NCBI RefSeq assembly: GCF_019083965.1
Contig: NZ_JAHRCY010000001.1
Coordinates: forward strand, 62,001-126,000
Direction of reading: 5' to 3'
DNA: 64,000 nucleotides
Source of the DNA: Catellatospora tritici
GTDB taxonomy: Bacteria; Actinomycetota; Actinomycetes; Mycobacteriales; Micromonosporaceae
Position numbers and translations under genes: made by a program. Under the pieces are notes generated by a model. It searched no databases. It was not told the origin of the DNA and was given only the letters and a program-made list of their open reading frames with translations. Position 1 is the stretch's first letter. Each line of letters begins with the position of its first letter. Shown piece by piece: positions 7,856 to 16,227 of the stretch.

Positions 7856-10321
7856 TCACTCGTCCACGCCGAGGTCGGCGAGCACCTCCGCCAGCTCGTC
7901 CGGCTTGATCAGCACCTCGCGGGCCTTGGAGCCCTCGGACGGCCCGACGATGCCGCGGGTCTCCATCAGGTCCATCAGCCGCCCGGCCTTGGCGAAGCCG
8001 ACCCGCAGCTTGCGCTGCAGCATGCTGGTCGAGCCGAGCTGCGACACCACCACCAGCTCGACCGCCTGGATCAGCAGCTGCAGGTCGTCGCCGATCTCCT
8101 CGTCGACCTTCTTCTTGCCCTCGGTCGGCACCGCCAGCACCTCGGGCTTGAACTCCGGCTGGCGCTGCCGCTTGCAGAACGCGACGATGTCGTTGATCTC
8201 GTTCTCGGCGACCCAGGAGCCCTGGATGCGCTGCGGCTTGCTGGCGCCCATCGGCAGGAACAGGGCGTCGCCGCGACCGATCAGCTTCTCGGCGCCGGGC
8301 TGGTCCAGGATGACCCGCGAGTCGGCCAGCGAGCTGGTCGCGAACGCCAGCCGCGACGGCACGTTCGCCTTGATCAGACCGGTCACCACGTCGACCGAGG
8401 GCCGCTGGGTGGCCAGTACCAGATGGATGCCCGCGGCACGCGCCAGCTGGGTGATCCGCACGATCGAGTCCTCGACGTCGCGCGGGGCGACCATCATCAG
8501 GTCGGCCAGCTCGTCGACCACGACCAGCAGATAGGGGTACGGCGTGAGCACGCGCTCCGAGCCCGGCGGCGGCTTGATCTGCCCCGCCCGCAGCTTGCGG
8601 TTGTAGTCGTCGATGTGGCGCACCCCGGCCGCGGCCAGGTCGTCGTAGCGCATGTCCATCTCGCGCACCACCCACTCGAGGGCGTCGGCCGCCTTCTTCG
8701 GGTTGGTGACGATCGGGGTGACCAGGTGCGGGATCCCCTCGTACGAGGTGAGCTCCACCCGCTTCGGGTCGACCAGCAGCAGCCGCACCTGGTCGGGCGT
8801 GGCCCGGACCAGGATCGACACCAGCAGCGAGTTCAGGCAGCTGGACTTGCCCGCGCCGGTCGCGCCCGCGATGAGGATGTGCGGCATCTTGGCGAGGTTG
8901 GCCACCACGTAGCCGCCCTCGATATCCTTGCCCAGCGCCACCACCATCGGGTGCGTCTCGCTGGTGGCGATGCGCGAACGCAGCACGTCGCCGAGGGCCA
9001 CGTCCTCGCGGTCGGTGTTGGGGATCTCCACGCCGACGGCGCTCTTGCCCGGGATCGGGCTGAGGATGCGCACGTCGGGGCTCTTCACCGCGTACGCGAT
9101 GTTGCGGGACAGGGCGGTGATCCGCTCCACCTTCACCCCGAGCCCGAGCTCCACCTCGTACCGGGTGACGGTCGGGCCGCGGGTGAACCCGGTGACGGCG
9201 GCGTCGACGTCGAACTGGTCGAACACGTGCGCCAGCGCCGCGATGACCTCGTCGTTGGCCTTGGACCGACTCTTGGCCGCCTCACCCTGCTTCAGCAGGT
9301 TCGGCGGCGGCAGGGCGTAGTCGCCGCCGAGGCTGGGCAGCAGCAGCTGCTCCGTCCTGGTCGGCGGCGGGGTGTGCTGCGGCGGCTCCGGCCGCTTGCG
9401 CGGCGGCTTGGGCAGCCGGTCGATGGCGACGGTCTCGTGCTCGGCGAGTTCGGGGTCGAAGTCCTCGTCGCCGGGCTCCGGCGGCGGGTTGAACGCGGCG
9501 GGCGGGGTGAGCCGCTTGCGGCGCGGCGCCGGGATCTCCTGCGGCTCGTCCTCGTCCGGGGGCGGCGCGCCGGTGCCCAGCATCATGTCGCGTGCCGCGG
9601 CCAGCCGCTCCGGGATCTTGTTGACCGGGGTCGCGGTGACCACGAGCAGACCGAACCCGAGCAGGATCAGCAGCAGCGGTACGGCCACCCAGGCCGTCAC
9701 CGCGCTGTCCAGGCCGCCGCCGAGCAGCTTGCCGAGCAGGCCGCCGGCGTACTCCATCTGGATCGGGTCGACCGGGTGCTGCGCGATGTGCAGGATGCCG
9801 GTGCTGGACACGGCCAGCGCGGTCCAGCCGACCACGCCCCGGCCGCGCTGGGCCGGATCGGGCTCCGAGCGCATCGCCCGGATCGCCGACACCGCCAGCA
9901 GCAGTGGCAGCGCGGCAGCGGTCGCGCCGATGAAGAACCTGATCGTGGTGGCGAGCCACTCCCCGAACGGTCCGGCGCCGCCGCCCCAGATGGCGACCCC
10001 GAGCAGGATCGCCGCGCCGAGCAGCAGCAGGCCGACGCCGTCGCGGCGGTGCTCCGGGTCGAGGTCGCGCGCCTTGGCCGCCTGGCTGCCCGCCGCGCGG
10101 GCGATCCAGCCGACGCCGTGCGCCACGGCCATCCATATCGCACCCAGGCCACGTCCGACCAGGGCGACAGGGTTCACGGTCAGCCGCGGCCGCCGCGCAC
10201 GCGACCGGGCCGCCGGTCGTCGCGCGGGGGCGTTACGGCCCGCCTGTCGGGTACGCGCAGCCGTCGCCTTCGTCGGCGTGGCAGCTCGACGACGGCTTGA
10301 AGAGGAGGTACGGCCCGCCAT
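7856..10321 (-). CDS. ftsK: DNA translocase FtsK/SpoIIIE
   Basis: 821 residues. This hexameric ATP-driven DNA pump clears chromosomes from the division or sporulation septum. A basic N-terminus is followed by four membrane helices (roughly residues 50-240), a Pro/Glu-rich linker, and the motor domain with the Walker A GATGAGKSS near residue 485 and a Walker B VVVDELADLMM. A C-terminal winged-helix gamma domain contains QRKLRVGFAKAGRLMDLME. Position between rnj and clgR is conserved in actinobacteria. Upstream lies the long inverted repeat B1. Confidence 0.95.
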   Translation of the reverse strand: MAGRTSSSSRRRAATPTKATAARTRQAGRNAPARRPAARSRARRPRLTVNPVALVGRGLGAIWMAVAHGVGWIARAAGSQAAKARDLDPEHRRDGVGLLLLGAAILLGVAIWGGGAGPFGEWLATTIRFFIGATAAALPLLLAVSAIRAMRSEPDPAQRGRGVVGWTALAVSSTGILHIAQHPVDPIQMEYAGGLLGKLLGGGLDSAVTAWVAVPLLLILLGFGLLVVTATPVNKIPERLAAARDMMLGTGAPPPDEDEPQEIPAPRRKRLTPPAAFNPPPEPGDEDFDPELAEHETVAIDRLPKPPRKRPEPPQHTPPPTRTEQLLLPSLGGDYALPPPNLLKQGEAAKSRSKANDEVIAALAHVFDQFDVDAAVTGFTRGPTVTRYEVELGLGVKVERITALSRNIAYAVKSPDVRILSPIPGKSAVGVEIPNTDREDVALGDVLRSRIATSETHPMVVALGKDIEGGYVVANLAKMPHILIAGATGAGKSSCLNSLLVSILVRATPDQVRLLLVDPKRVELTSYEGIPHLVTPIVTNPKKAADALEWVVREMDMRYDDLAAAGVRHIDDYNRKLRAGQIKPPPGSERVLTPYPYLLVVVDELADLMMVAPRDVEDSIVRITQLARAAGIHLVLATQRPSVDVVTGLIKANVPSRLAFATSSLADSRVILDQPGAEKLIGRGDALFLPMGASKPQRIQGSWVAENEINDIVAFCKRQRQPEFKPEVLAVPTEGKKKVDEEIGDDLQLLIQAVELVVVSQLGSTSMLQRKLRVGFAKAGRLMDLMETRGIVGPSEGSKAREVLIKPDELAEVLADLGVDE

Positions 10322-10409
10322 GCCTCACACGGTAGAGGAGATCATCGACAACTCCTCGCTTTTCCCCCCGTGTCTCCCCGTCCATCTCAGACCCCCCACC
10401 CCCTTTTCC

Positions 10410-10560
10410 CGTCGATCATGAACTTATGGCGCGGTTCGACGGCGTGTCCTTGACACAGCCTCCTGTTGACCTCGGCAACCCGCGACGCTCGCAGGCCCGG
10501 CGATCAGGAAGTTGTGCCCACGACACGCCGTTGAACCGTGCCATAAGTTCATGATCGACG
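10410..10560. repeat. Long inverted repeat, family B, copy B1
   Basis: Arms of 39 bp (10410-10448 and 10522-10560) are inverted copies with two mismatches, around 73 bp of unique sequence. The arm core is GATCATGAACTTATGG and the inner end is GACACGCCG. One arm occurs again at 52599-52637. It lies between ftsK and rnj, downstream of rnj. No ORF is seen in the loop. Confidence 0.85.
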
Positions 10561-10586
10561 TGGAGAGGGTGGCACAGCCGCGGGAG

Positions 10587-12296
10587 TCAGACCTCCAGGA
10601 CGGTGGGGACGATCATGGGGCGGCGGCGGTAGGCCTCGTTGACCCAGCGGCCGACCACCCGGCGGACGATCTGCTGGAGCTGGTGGGAATCCGTCACGCC
10701 GTCGAGGGCCGCCCGGTCCAGCGCCTCGGTGACCAGCGGCAGGGCCGGGTCGAAGGCGGCCGGGTCCTCGGAGAAGCCCTTGGCCGACAGCATCGGCCCA
10801 CCGACGACCTTGCCGGTGACCGAGTCGACCACCACGGTGACCGCGATGAAGCCACCGTCACCGAGCACCCGGCGCTCGGTGAGCAGGCTCTCGCCGACGT
10901 CGCCGATGGCCAGACCGTCGACGTAGACGTACCGGCTCTTGACGTGGCCGACCAGCTTGGCGTGGCCCTCGACCAGGTCGACGACGTCGCCGTCCTCGCA
11001 CAGCACCACGCGGTCCGCCTGCACGCCCGACTCGACGCCGAGGCGGGCGTGGGCGCGCAGGTGGCGCCATTCGCCGTGCACCGGCATCAGGTTGCTGGGC
11101 TTCACCACATTCAGCAGGTACAGCAGCTCCCCGGCCGGGGCGTGCCCGCTGACGTGCACCTTCGCCACGTCCTTGTGGATCACGGTGGCGCCGGCGCGGG
11201 CGAGCTGGTTGATCACCCGGTACACGCTGGTCTCGTTGCCGGGCACCAGCGAGCTGGCCAGCACCACCGTGTCGCCGGGGGCGACGGTGATGTGGCGGTG
11301 GTCGCCGGTGGCCATCCGGCCCAGGGCGCTCATCGGCTCGCCCTGCGACCCGGTCGACATCAGCACGATCTCGTCCGGCGGCAGGCTGGCCGCGTCCTCC
11401 AGGTTGACCACCTGGCCGGGCTTGACCCGCAGCAGGCCGAGGTCACGGGCGATGCCCATGTTGCGGACCATGCTGCGGCCGATGAGGGCGACCTTGCGGC
11501 CGTTCTCCTCGGCGGCGTCGAGCACCTGCTGCACCCGGTGCACGTGCGAGGCGAACGAGGCCACGATGATGCGGCCCTTCGCCTTGTGGAAGATCGAGGC
11601 CAGTACCGGGCCGATCTCCTTCTCCGGGGTGACGAAGCCGGGGATCTCGGCGTTGGTCGAGTCCGACAGCAGCAGGTCGACGCCCTCGGCACCCAGGCGC
11701 GCGAACCCGGCCAGGTCGGTGATGCGCCCGTCCAGCGGCAGCTGGTCCATCTTGAAGTCGCCGGTGTGCAGCACCAGCCCCGCGTCGGTGCGGATGGCCA
11801 CGGCCAGCGCGTCCGGGATGGAGTGGTTGACCGCGAAGAACTCCAGCTCGAACGGGCCGAGCCGCTCGCGCTGCCCCTCGCTCACGGTCAGCGTGTACGG
11901 CGTGATACGCCGCTCGGCCAGCTTCGCCTCGATCAGCGCCAGCGTGAACTGCGAGCCAACCAGCGGAATGTCGCTCTTGTGGGCGAGCAGGTACGGCACC
12001 GCGCCGATGTGGTCCTCGTGCCCGTGCGTGAGCACGATCGCCTGCACGTCCTCCAGGCGGTCCAGGATCGGGGCGAAGTCGGGCAGGATCAAGTCGACGC
12101 CCGGCTGGTCGGCGGTGTCGGGGAACAGCACGCCGCAGTCGACGACGAGCAGTTTGCCGCCGAACTCGAACACCGTCATGTTCCGGCCGATGGCACCCAA
12201 TCCGCCCAGCGGGATGATGCGCAGGCCGCCCTCGGGCAGCGGCGGCGGTGCGCCCAGACTTGCGCTACGCACCGCGTCCAAATTCGCTGCGGTCAA
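10587..12296 (-). CDS. rnj: Ribonuclease J
   Basis: 569 residues. A metallo-beta-lactamase/beta-CASP nuclease with 5'-3' exonuclease and endonuclease activity in RNA maturation and decay. The metal motif is HGHEDH (residues 91-96), followed by beta-CASP motifs and the C-terminal domain. The start is TTG at 12296, supported by an AAGGAG about seven bases upstream. It follows dapA by 99 bp in the usual actinobacterial order. Together with pnp in this window it forms part of the RNA-degradation machinery. Confidence 0.95.
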   Translation of the reverse strand: MTAANLDAVRSASLGAPPPLPEGGLRIIPLGGLGAIGRNMTVFEFGGKLLVVDCGVLFPDTADQPGVDLILPDFAPILDRLEDVQAIVLTHGHEDHIGAVPYLLAHKSDIPLVGSQFTLALIEAKLAERRITPYTLTVSEGQRERLGPFELEFFAVNHSIPDALAVAIRTDAGLVLHTGDFKMDQLPLDGRITDLAGFARLGAEGVDLLLSDSTNAEIPGFVTPEKEIGPVLASIFHKAKGRIIVASFASHVHRVQQVLDAAEENGRKVALIGRSMVRNMGIARDLGLLRVKPGQVVNLEDAASLPPDEIVLMSTGSQGEPMSALGRMATGDHRHITVAPGDTVVLASSLVPGNETSVYRVINQLARAGATVIHKDVAKVHVSGHAPAGELLYLLNVVKPSNLMPVHGEWRHLRAHARLGVESGVQADRVVLCEDGDVVDLVEGHAKLVGHVKSRYVYVDGLAIGDVGESLLTERRVLGDGGFIAVTVVVDSVTGKVVGGPMLSAKGFSEDPAAFDPALPLVTEALDRAALDGVTDSHQLQQIVRRVVGRWVNEAYRRRPMIVPTVLEV

Positions 12297-12395
12297 TTAA
12301 TCTCTCCTTCGGGCTTGGCGGCTTTCGACATGCCGCCAATCTGTCGGCACGCGCGGCGTGCCGTTCTGCTGGCGGCTCGACGCCGCCGGTACGTC

Positions 12396-13292
12396 TTAGA
12401 GCGCCGCGCCCGCCGCCGCGCAGTCGGCGCGCAGCTGGGCCAGTTCGGCCTCGGTCGCGTCCACCAACGGTGCGCGCACCGGGCCCGCGGGCAGGCCGCG
12501 GGTGTTCAGCGCGGCCTTGGTCAGGATCGTCCCCGCGGTACGGAAGATGCCGGTGAACAGCGGCAGCAGCTGCCGGTGCAGGCGCAGCGCGGTGGCGACG
12601 TCGCCCCGCTCGTACGCCTCGATCATCTCTTTGGTGCCGGGCCCGATCAGGTGGGTCGAGGTGCCGACCACGCCGACCGCGCCGACCGACAGCAGCGGCA
12701 GCGTGTTGGCGTCGTCGCCGGAGTAGAAGGCCAGCCCCGTGTCGCGCATGACCCAGGAGGCCGCCGTCAGGTCGCCCTTGGCGTCCTTGACCGCCACGAT
12801 GCGCTCATGCTCGGCCACCCGGCGGAACGTGTCGGTGGCGATCGCGGTGCCGGTGCGGTGCGGAATGTCGTACAGCATGATCGGAAGTTCGGAGGCCTGC
12901 GCCACCGCCAGGAAGTGCCGCTCGACCCCGGCCTGCGGCGGCCGGGAGTAGTACGGCGTCACGAGCAGCAGGCCGTGCGCGCCCGCCCGCTGCGCGCCGT
13001 GGGCCAGCTCGATCGTGTGGTGCGTGTCGAACGTGCCCACCCCGGCCAACACCTGCACCCGGTCGCCGACGGCCTCGACCACGGCGCGCACGAGAGTCTC
13101 CTTCTCGGCGTCGGTGGTGGTGGGCGACTCACCGGCGGTGCCGTTGATGACCAACGCGTCGTTGCGCTGCTCGTCCACGAGGTACGCGGCAAGCTTGGCG
13201 GCTCCGTCGACATCGAGGGAGCCGTCCTGGCGGAACGGGGTGACCATCGCGGTGATCAGGCGGCCGAAGGGCCGGTGAGCGTCGTACGTCAT
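12396..13292 (-). CDS. dapA: 4-hydroxy-tetrahydrodipicolinate synthase
   Basis: About 298 residues from ATG 13292; a GTG two codons earlier is possible. It condenses pyruvate with aspartate semialdehyde at the branch point to diaminopimelate and lysine. A TIM-barrel aldolase with INGTAGES phosphate-binding motif, YYSRP, the proton-relay tyrosine in YDIPHRTG and the Schiff-base lysine in IVAVKDAKGD. It lies between thyX and rnj. dapB lies about 7 kb away on the same strand, interrupted here by an accessory island. Confidence 0.94.
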   Translation of the reverse strand: MTYDAHRPFGRLITAMVTPFRQDGSLDVDGAAKLAAYLVDEQRNDALVINGTAGESPTTTDAEKETLVRAVVEAVGDRVQVLAGVGTFDTHHTIELAHGAQRAGAHGLLLVTPYYSRPPQAGVERHFLAVAQASELPIMLYDIPHRTGTAIATDTFRRVAEHERIVAVKDAKGDLTAASWVMRDTGLAFYSGDDANTLPLLSVGAVGVVGTSTHLIGPGTKEMIEAYERGDVATALRLHRQLLPLFTGIFRTAGTILTKAALNTRGLPAGPVRAPLVDATEAELAQLRADCAAAGAAL

Positions 13293-13333
13293 GCACACAA
13301 CCTAGCGGAATACCGTGGGTGCCAGCCCTGGCC

Positions 13334-14086
13334 TCAGGACTCCCAGGTGAAGACGCTGGAGGCGATCTCCGTGCCGTCGGGCAGGGTACTGATGGTGAAG
13401 TCGCCGAACACGTTCGGCGCGAGCTGCTGGAGGTGGCGCAGCGTGGCCACGGCCAGCTCGCGGATCTCCACGTCGGCGTGCTCGGTGGCGCGCATGGCGA
13501 TGAAGTGCCGCCAGGCGCGGTAGTTGCCGGTGACCACGATCCGGGTCTCGGTGGCGTTGGGCAGCACCGAGCGGGCGGCCTGACGGGCCTGCTTGCGGCG
13601 CAGGGTCGCGTTGGGCACGTCGGCGAAGGTCGCCTCCAGGCCCTCCAGCAGCTCGTTGTACGCCCGCACCGCGGCCTCGCTCGCCTCGACGAACTTCTTG
13701 TGCAGCTCCGGATTGGCCGCGATCACCTCGGGCTCGACCATGGCCGCGTCACGCTCGGGGACATACCGCTGGGACAGCTGGGAGTACGAGAAGTGCCGGT
13801 GCCGGATCAGCTCGTGCGTGAATGAACGTGACACGCCGGTGAAGTAGAACGTGGCCGTGCCGTGCTCCAGCACCGACAGGTGCCCGACCTCGAGGATGTG
13901 CCGCAGGTAGCCCTCGTTGGTCGCGGTGGCCGGGTTCGGCTTGGTCCAGGACTGGTAGCAGGCCCGCCCGGCGAACTCCGCCAGCGCCTGGCCGCCGTCG
14001 GCATCGGTATCCCACTCCACGTCGGCCGGAGCCTGGAAGTTCGTCCACGCGATCAACTGCACCGAAGGCTTCACGATCTCAGTCAC
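13334..14086 (-). CDS. thyX: Flavin-dependent thymidylate synthase ThyX
   Basis: 250 residues from the GTG at 14086; the frame extends to 14143 but family N-termini match the shorter form ([13 protein letters not shown]). It methylates dUMP using methylene-tetrahydrofolate and FAD/NADPH. The ThyX signature [14 protein letters not shown] is intact. It is divergently arranged to the RHH gene, and the TGACGTCA cluster lies 83-145 bp upstream, so that repressor could also affect thyX. Confidence 0.93.
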   Translation of the reverse strand: MTEIVKPSVQLIAWTNFQAPADVEWDTDADGGQALAEFAGRACYQSWTKPNPATATNEGYLRHILEVGHLSVLEHGTATFYFTGVSRSFTHELIRHRHFSYSQLSQRYVPERDAAMVEPEVIAANPELHKKFVEASEAAVRAYNELLEGLEATFADVPNATLRRKQARQAARSVLPNATETRIVVTGNYRAWRHFIAMRATEHADVEIRELAVATLRHLQQLAPNVFGDFTISTLPDGTEIASSVFTWES

Positions 14087-14168
14087 AACGGCTGATCCTA
14101 GTGGACCGACCCCTTCTGGCTGCTCGCGGGAGGCGAGGGTCACCCTTGCGCGCGAGTGACGCCATCTA

Positions 14169-14231
14169 TGACGTCACTACCGTCAAGACGACGTCAGAAT
14201 TGACGCTTGCATGACGTCACTTCTGACGTCA
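14169..14231. promoter_or_regulatory. Cluster of four TGACGTCA-type operator sites
   Basis: Three perfect TGACGTCA palindromes (14169-14176, 14212-14219, 14224-14231) and one imperfect CGACGTCA (14189-14196) lie in the divergent thyX/RHH intergenic region. The last ends 10 bp before the ATG of the RHH gene. Repeated short palindromes directly in front of a ribbon-helix-helix gene suggest autorepression. Binding is inferred, not shown. Confidence 0.6.
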
Positions 14232-14241
14232 TAGTGGTGTC

Positions 14242-14727
14242 ATGGACCTGTCCCCGTACCTCGACTCCCTGCGGCGGGATCTGACCGCGACCGCCGCACC
14301 CGGCGGTGAGGAGACCGCCCGCGTGGCGGACCTGCTCGCCACCGCGCTGGACGCCTCGGCCCGGCTGTGCCTGATCGAGGTGCTCGCCGACGCCACCGCG
14401 GAGATCACCACCAAGCTCGACGGCGCGACCGTCGAGGTCCGCCTGCGCGGCCGCGAAGCCGACCTGGTGGTCACCACCACCGCGACCCCGGCGGAGACGC
14501 CGGAAGCCGCACCGGCCGCACCCGTCGTGGAGAGCGGCGACCTGACCCGGCTCACGCTGCGCCTGCCCGAAGGCCTCAAGGAGGGCGTCGAGCGCGCCGC
14601 CGCCGCCGAGGGCATCTCCGTCAACGCCTGGCTCGTCCGGGCCACCGCCAACGCGCTGCGCGGGCCGATGCCCGCACCCCCGACCACCCACCACGGGCGC
14701 CGGATCACCGGCTTCGCCCAGGCCTGA
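14242..14727 (+). CDS. Ribbon-helix-helix (HicB/Arc-like) DNA-binding protein
   Basis: 161 residues. The C-terminal part, RLTLRLPEGLKEGVERAAAAEGISVNAWLVRATANAL (in pieces around residues 107-140), is a textbook ribbon-helix-helix domain of the kind attached to HicB-like antitoxins. The N-terminal half is helical, followed by a Pro/Ala-rich linker. No toxin gene is adjacent; the partner is the DUF4097 gene 18 bp downstream, in the same operon. It probably binds the TGACGTCA sites at its own promoter. Confidence 0.7.
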   Translation: MDLSPYLDSLRRDLTATAAPGGEETARVADLLATALDASARLCLIEVLADATAEITTKLDGATVEVRLRGREADLVVTTTATPAETPEAAPAAPVVESGDLTRLTLRLPEGLKEGVERAAAAEGISVNAWLVRATANALRGPMPAPPTTHHGRRITGFAQA

Positions 14728-14745
14728 AACGGCGAGGAGCCGACC

Positions 14746-15546
14746 ATGAACCGTGAGTTCCCCTGCAACGGCACCATCCACGCCGACCTGAAGTTGTCGG
14801 CCGGACGTCTCGAGGTCGTGGCGGGCGACCGCCAGACCGCGACCGTCAGCATCACCCCGCTGGACAGCAGCGAGGCCAGCGCCCAGGCCGTCGAGGAGTG
14901 CCGGGTGGAGCTGGTCGACGGCCACCGCCTGCTGGTCAGCGCCCCCGAACACGGCGGCTGGCGGCTGTTCCGCCGCGCGAAACTGCTGGTCCGTGTCGAG
15001 CTGCCCGCCGACAGCGCGTTGAGCGTCAGCATCGCCTCGGCCGACGCGAGCATCACCGGTCGATACCACGATGTGGTCGTCAACACCGCCAGCGGTGACG
15101 TCGAGGTCGAGCGAGTCACCGGCGACACCAGCGTCAACACCGCCAGCGGCGATGTCCGACTGGGCGAGGTGGGCGGTGCGCTGCGGGTCAAGAGCGCCTC
15201 CGGCGACGTCCGCACCGGACAGGTCGGCGGCGAGATCACCGTGCACACCGCCAGCGGCGACGTGGAGATCGAAGCCGCGGCCCGCGACGCCAAAGTCACC
15301 ACCGCCTCGGGCGATGTCGCGTTCGGGATCACCCGGCAGGGCGAGATCCGGATCAACACCGCCAGCGGCGACGTGACCGTCGGCGTCGCGGCCGGTACGG
15401 GAGTGTGGCTCGACGTGAACACGGTCTCCGGGCGCACCGCCAGCGATCTGTCCATGCCGGGCTCGCCCGTGGCGACGGGCCACAGCCTGACCATCAAGAC
15501 CCGCACCGCCAGCGGTGACGTCACCCTGCGCCGCGTCAACGGGTGA
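14746..15546 (+). CDS. DUF4097-type beta-helix repeat protein
   Basis: 266 residues without signal peptide or membrane helix. From residue about 100 the sequence is a series of 20-25-residue repeats each ending in TASGDV (about eight copies), which form the short strands of a right-handed beta-solenoid as in DUF4097/DUF4098 proteins. Family function is unknown; members are often encoded with sensors or anti-sigma factors in envelope-stress loci. A GAGGAG six bases before the ATG supports the start. It is co-transcribed with the RHH gene. Confidence 0.75.
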   Translation: MNREFPCNGTIHADLKLSAGRLEVVAGDRQTATVSITPLDSSEASAQAVEECRVELVDGHRLLVSAPEHGGWRLFRRAKLLVRVELPADSALSVSIASADASITGRYHDVVVNTASGDVEVERVTGDTSVNTASGDVRLGEVGGALRVKSASGDVRTGQVGGEITVHTASGDVEIEAAARDAKVTTASGDVAFGITRQGEIRINTASGDVTVGVAAGTGVWLDVNTVSGRTASDLSMPGSPVATGHSLTIKTRTASGDVTLRRVNG

Positions 15547-15619
15547 TCCGTGTCGCCGGAGAGCGGACGCCTCCTCCCGCCCCCGGCGACCCGGGCCGCG
15601 ACAGCCCCGCTTTTGAATA

Positions 15620-15678
15620 GACACTGGCCTATCCAGAGGACGAAATCAGCGAAGTCGCCCTCTGGATAGGCCAGTGTC
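15620..15678. repeat. Palindromic repeat family C, copy C1
   Basis: GACACTGGCCTATCCAGAGG (15620-15639) and its inverted copy (15658-15678) surround an 18-bp loop. It lies between the converging DUF4097 and DUF2752 genes and may also terminate transcription. Confidence 0.8.
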
Positions 15679-15729
15679 GATGCCATGTCGGGGCGAGACG
15701 CCCTCGTCGATCCGCCGAGGCGGACCGGG

Positions 15730-16227
15730 TCACACGAAGAAGTACGTGAACGGGGCCCAGGGCAGGTTGCGCAGCACCATGAAGACACCCCACGCCCCCA
15801 GGAACAGCCCCACCAGCTTCGGCGTGATCCGCAGCTGCGGCAGCTTCCACCGGAACGTGGTGTTGCCCGCCCACGCGACGTACATGTAGATCAGGAACGG
15901 CACCGCGAAGGTGAAGAGCAGGTGGTGGCGGGCCGCCGCGGGCAGGTCGCCGTGCATCAGGTACCAGGCCGCGCGCGTACCCCCGCAGCCCGGGCAGTCG
16001 AACCCGGTGAGCAGCTTGACCAGGCAGGTCGGGGTCGCTTCCGCGGGGTTGTTGGTCGGGTCGACCAGCAGCGTGTATCCGAGCGCGCCGCCGATGCAGC
16101 CCAGCGCCGCCAGCGGCACCGCCCAGCGGGGCGTGTGCGCGCGCATCCACTCGACGAACCGGCTGGCCCGGTCGACGGGCGGCGGGGCGAAGTGCCCGGC
16201 GTCAGGGTACGCGGAGGCCTCAGTCAC
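15730..16227 (-). CDS. DUF2752 membrane protein
   Basis: 165 residues with three to four hydrophobic helices. The CPGCGGTRAA motif around residue 77, followed by helices, is the DUF2752 hallmark; the two cysteines might bind a metal or form a disulfide, but the family function is unknown. The GTG start overlaps the stop of the YcaQ-like gene as GTGA, so the two are translated together. Confidence 0.8.
   Translation of the reverse strand: MTEASAYPDAGHFAPPPVDRASRFVEWMRAHTPRWAVPLAALGCIGGALGYTLLVDPTNNPAEATPTCLVKLLTGFDCPGCGGTRAAWYLMHGDLPAAARHHLLFTFAVPFLIYMYVAWAGNTTFRWKLPQLRITPKLVGLFLGAWGVFMVLRNLPWAPFTYFFV

Noticed and set aside
7835-10300. Open frame of 821 codons on the plus strand opposite ftsK
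   Set aside because: Same length as ftsK because it is the mirrored frame; the minus strand encodes clear Walker motifs.
10512-13523. Open frame of 1003 codons on the plus strand
   Set aside because: Antisense to rnj and dapA; no domain signature.
15080-15530. Repeated GCCAGCGGCGACGT motifs as a possible repeat array
   Set aside because: They encode the TASGDV repeats of the DUF4097 protein; codon choice varies, so the repeat is at the protein level.
14242-15546. Type II toxin-antitoxin system (HicAB)
   Set aside because: The RHH domain is HicB-like but no HicA or other toxin-like ORF is adjacent; the partner is a 266-residue DUF4097 protein.
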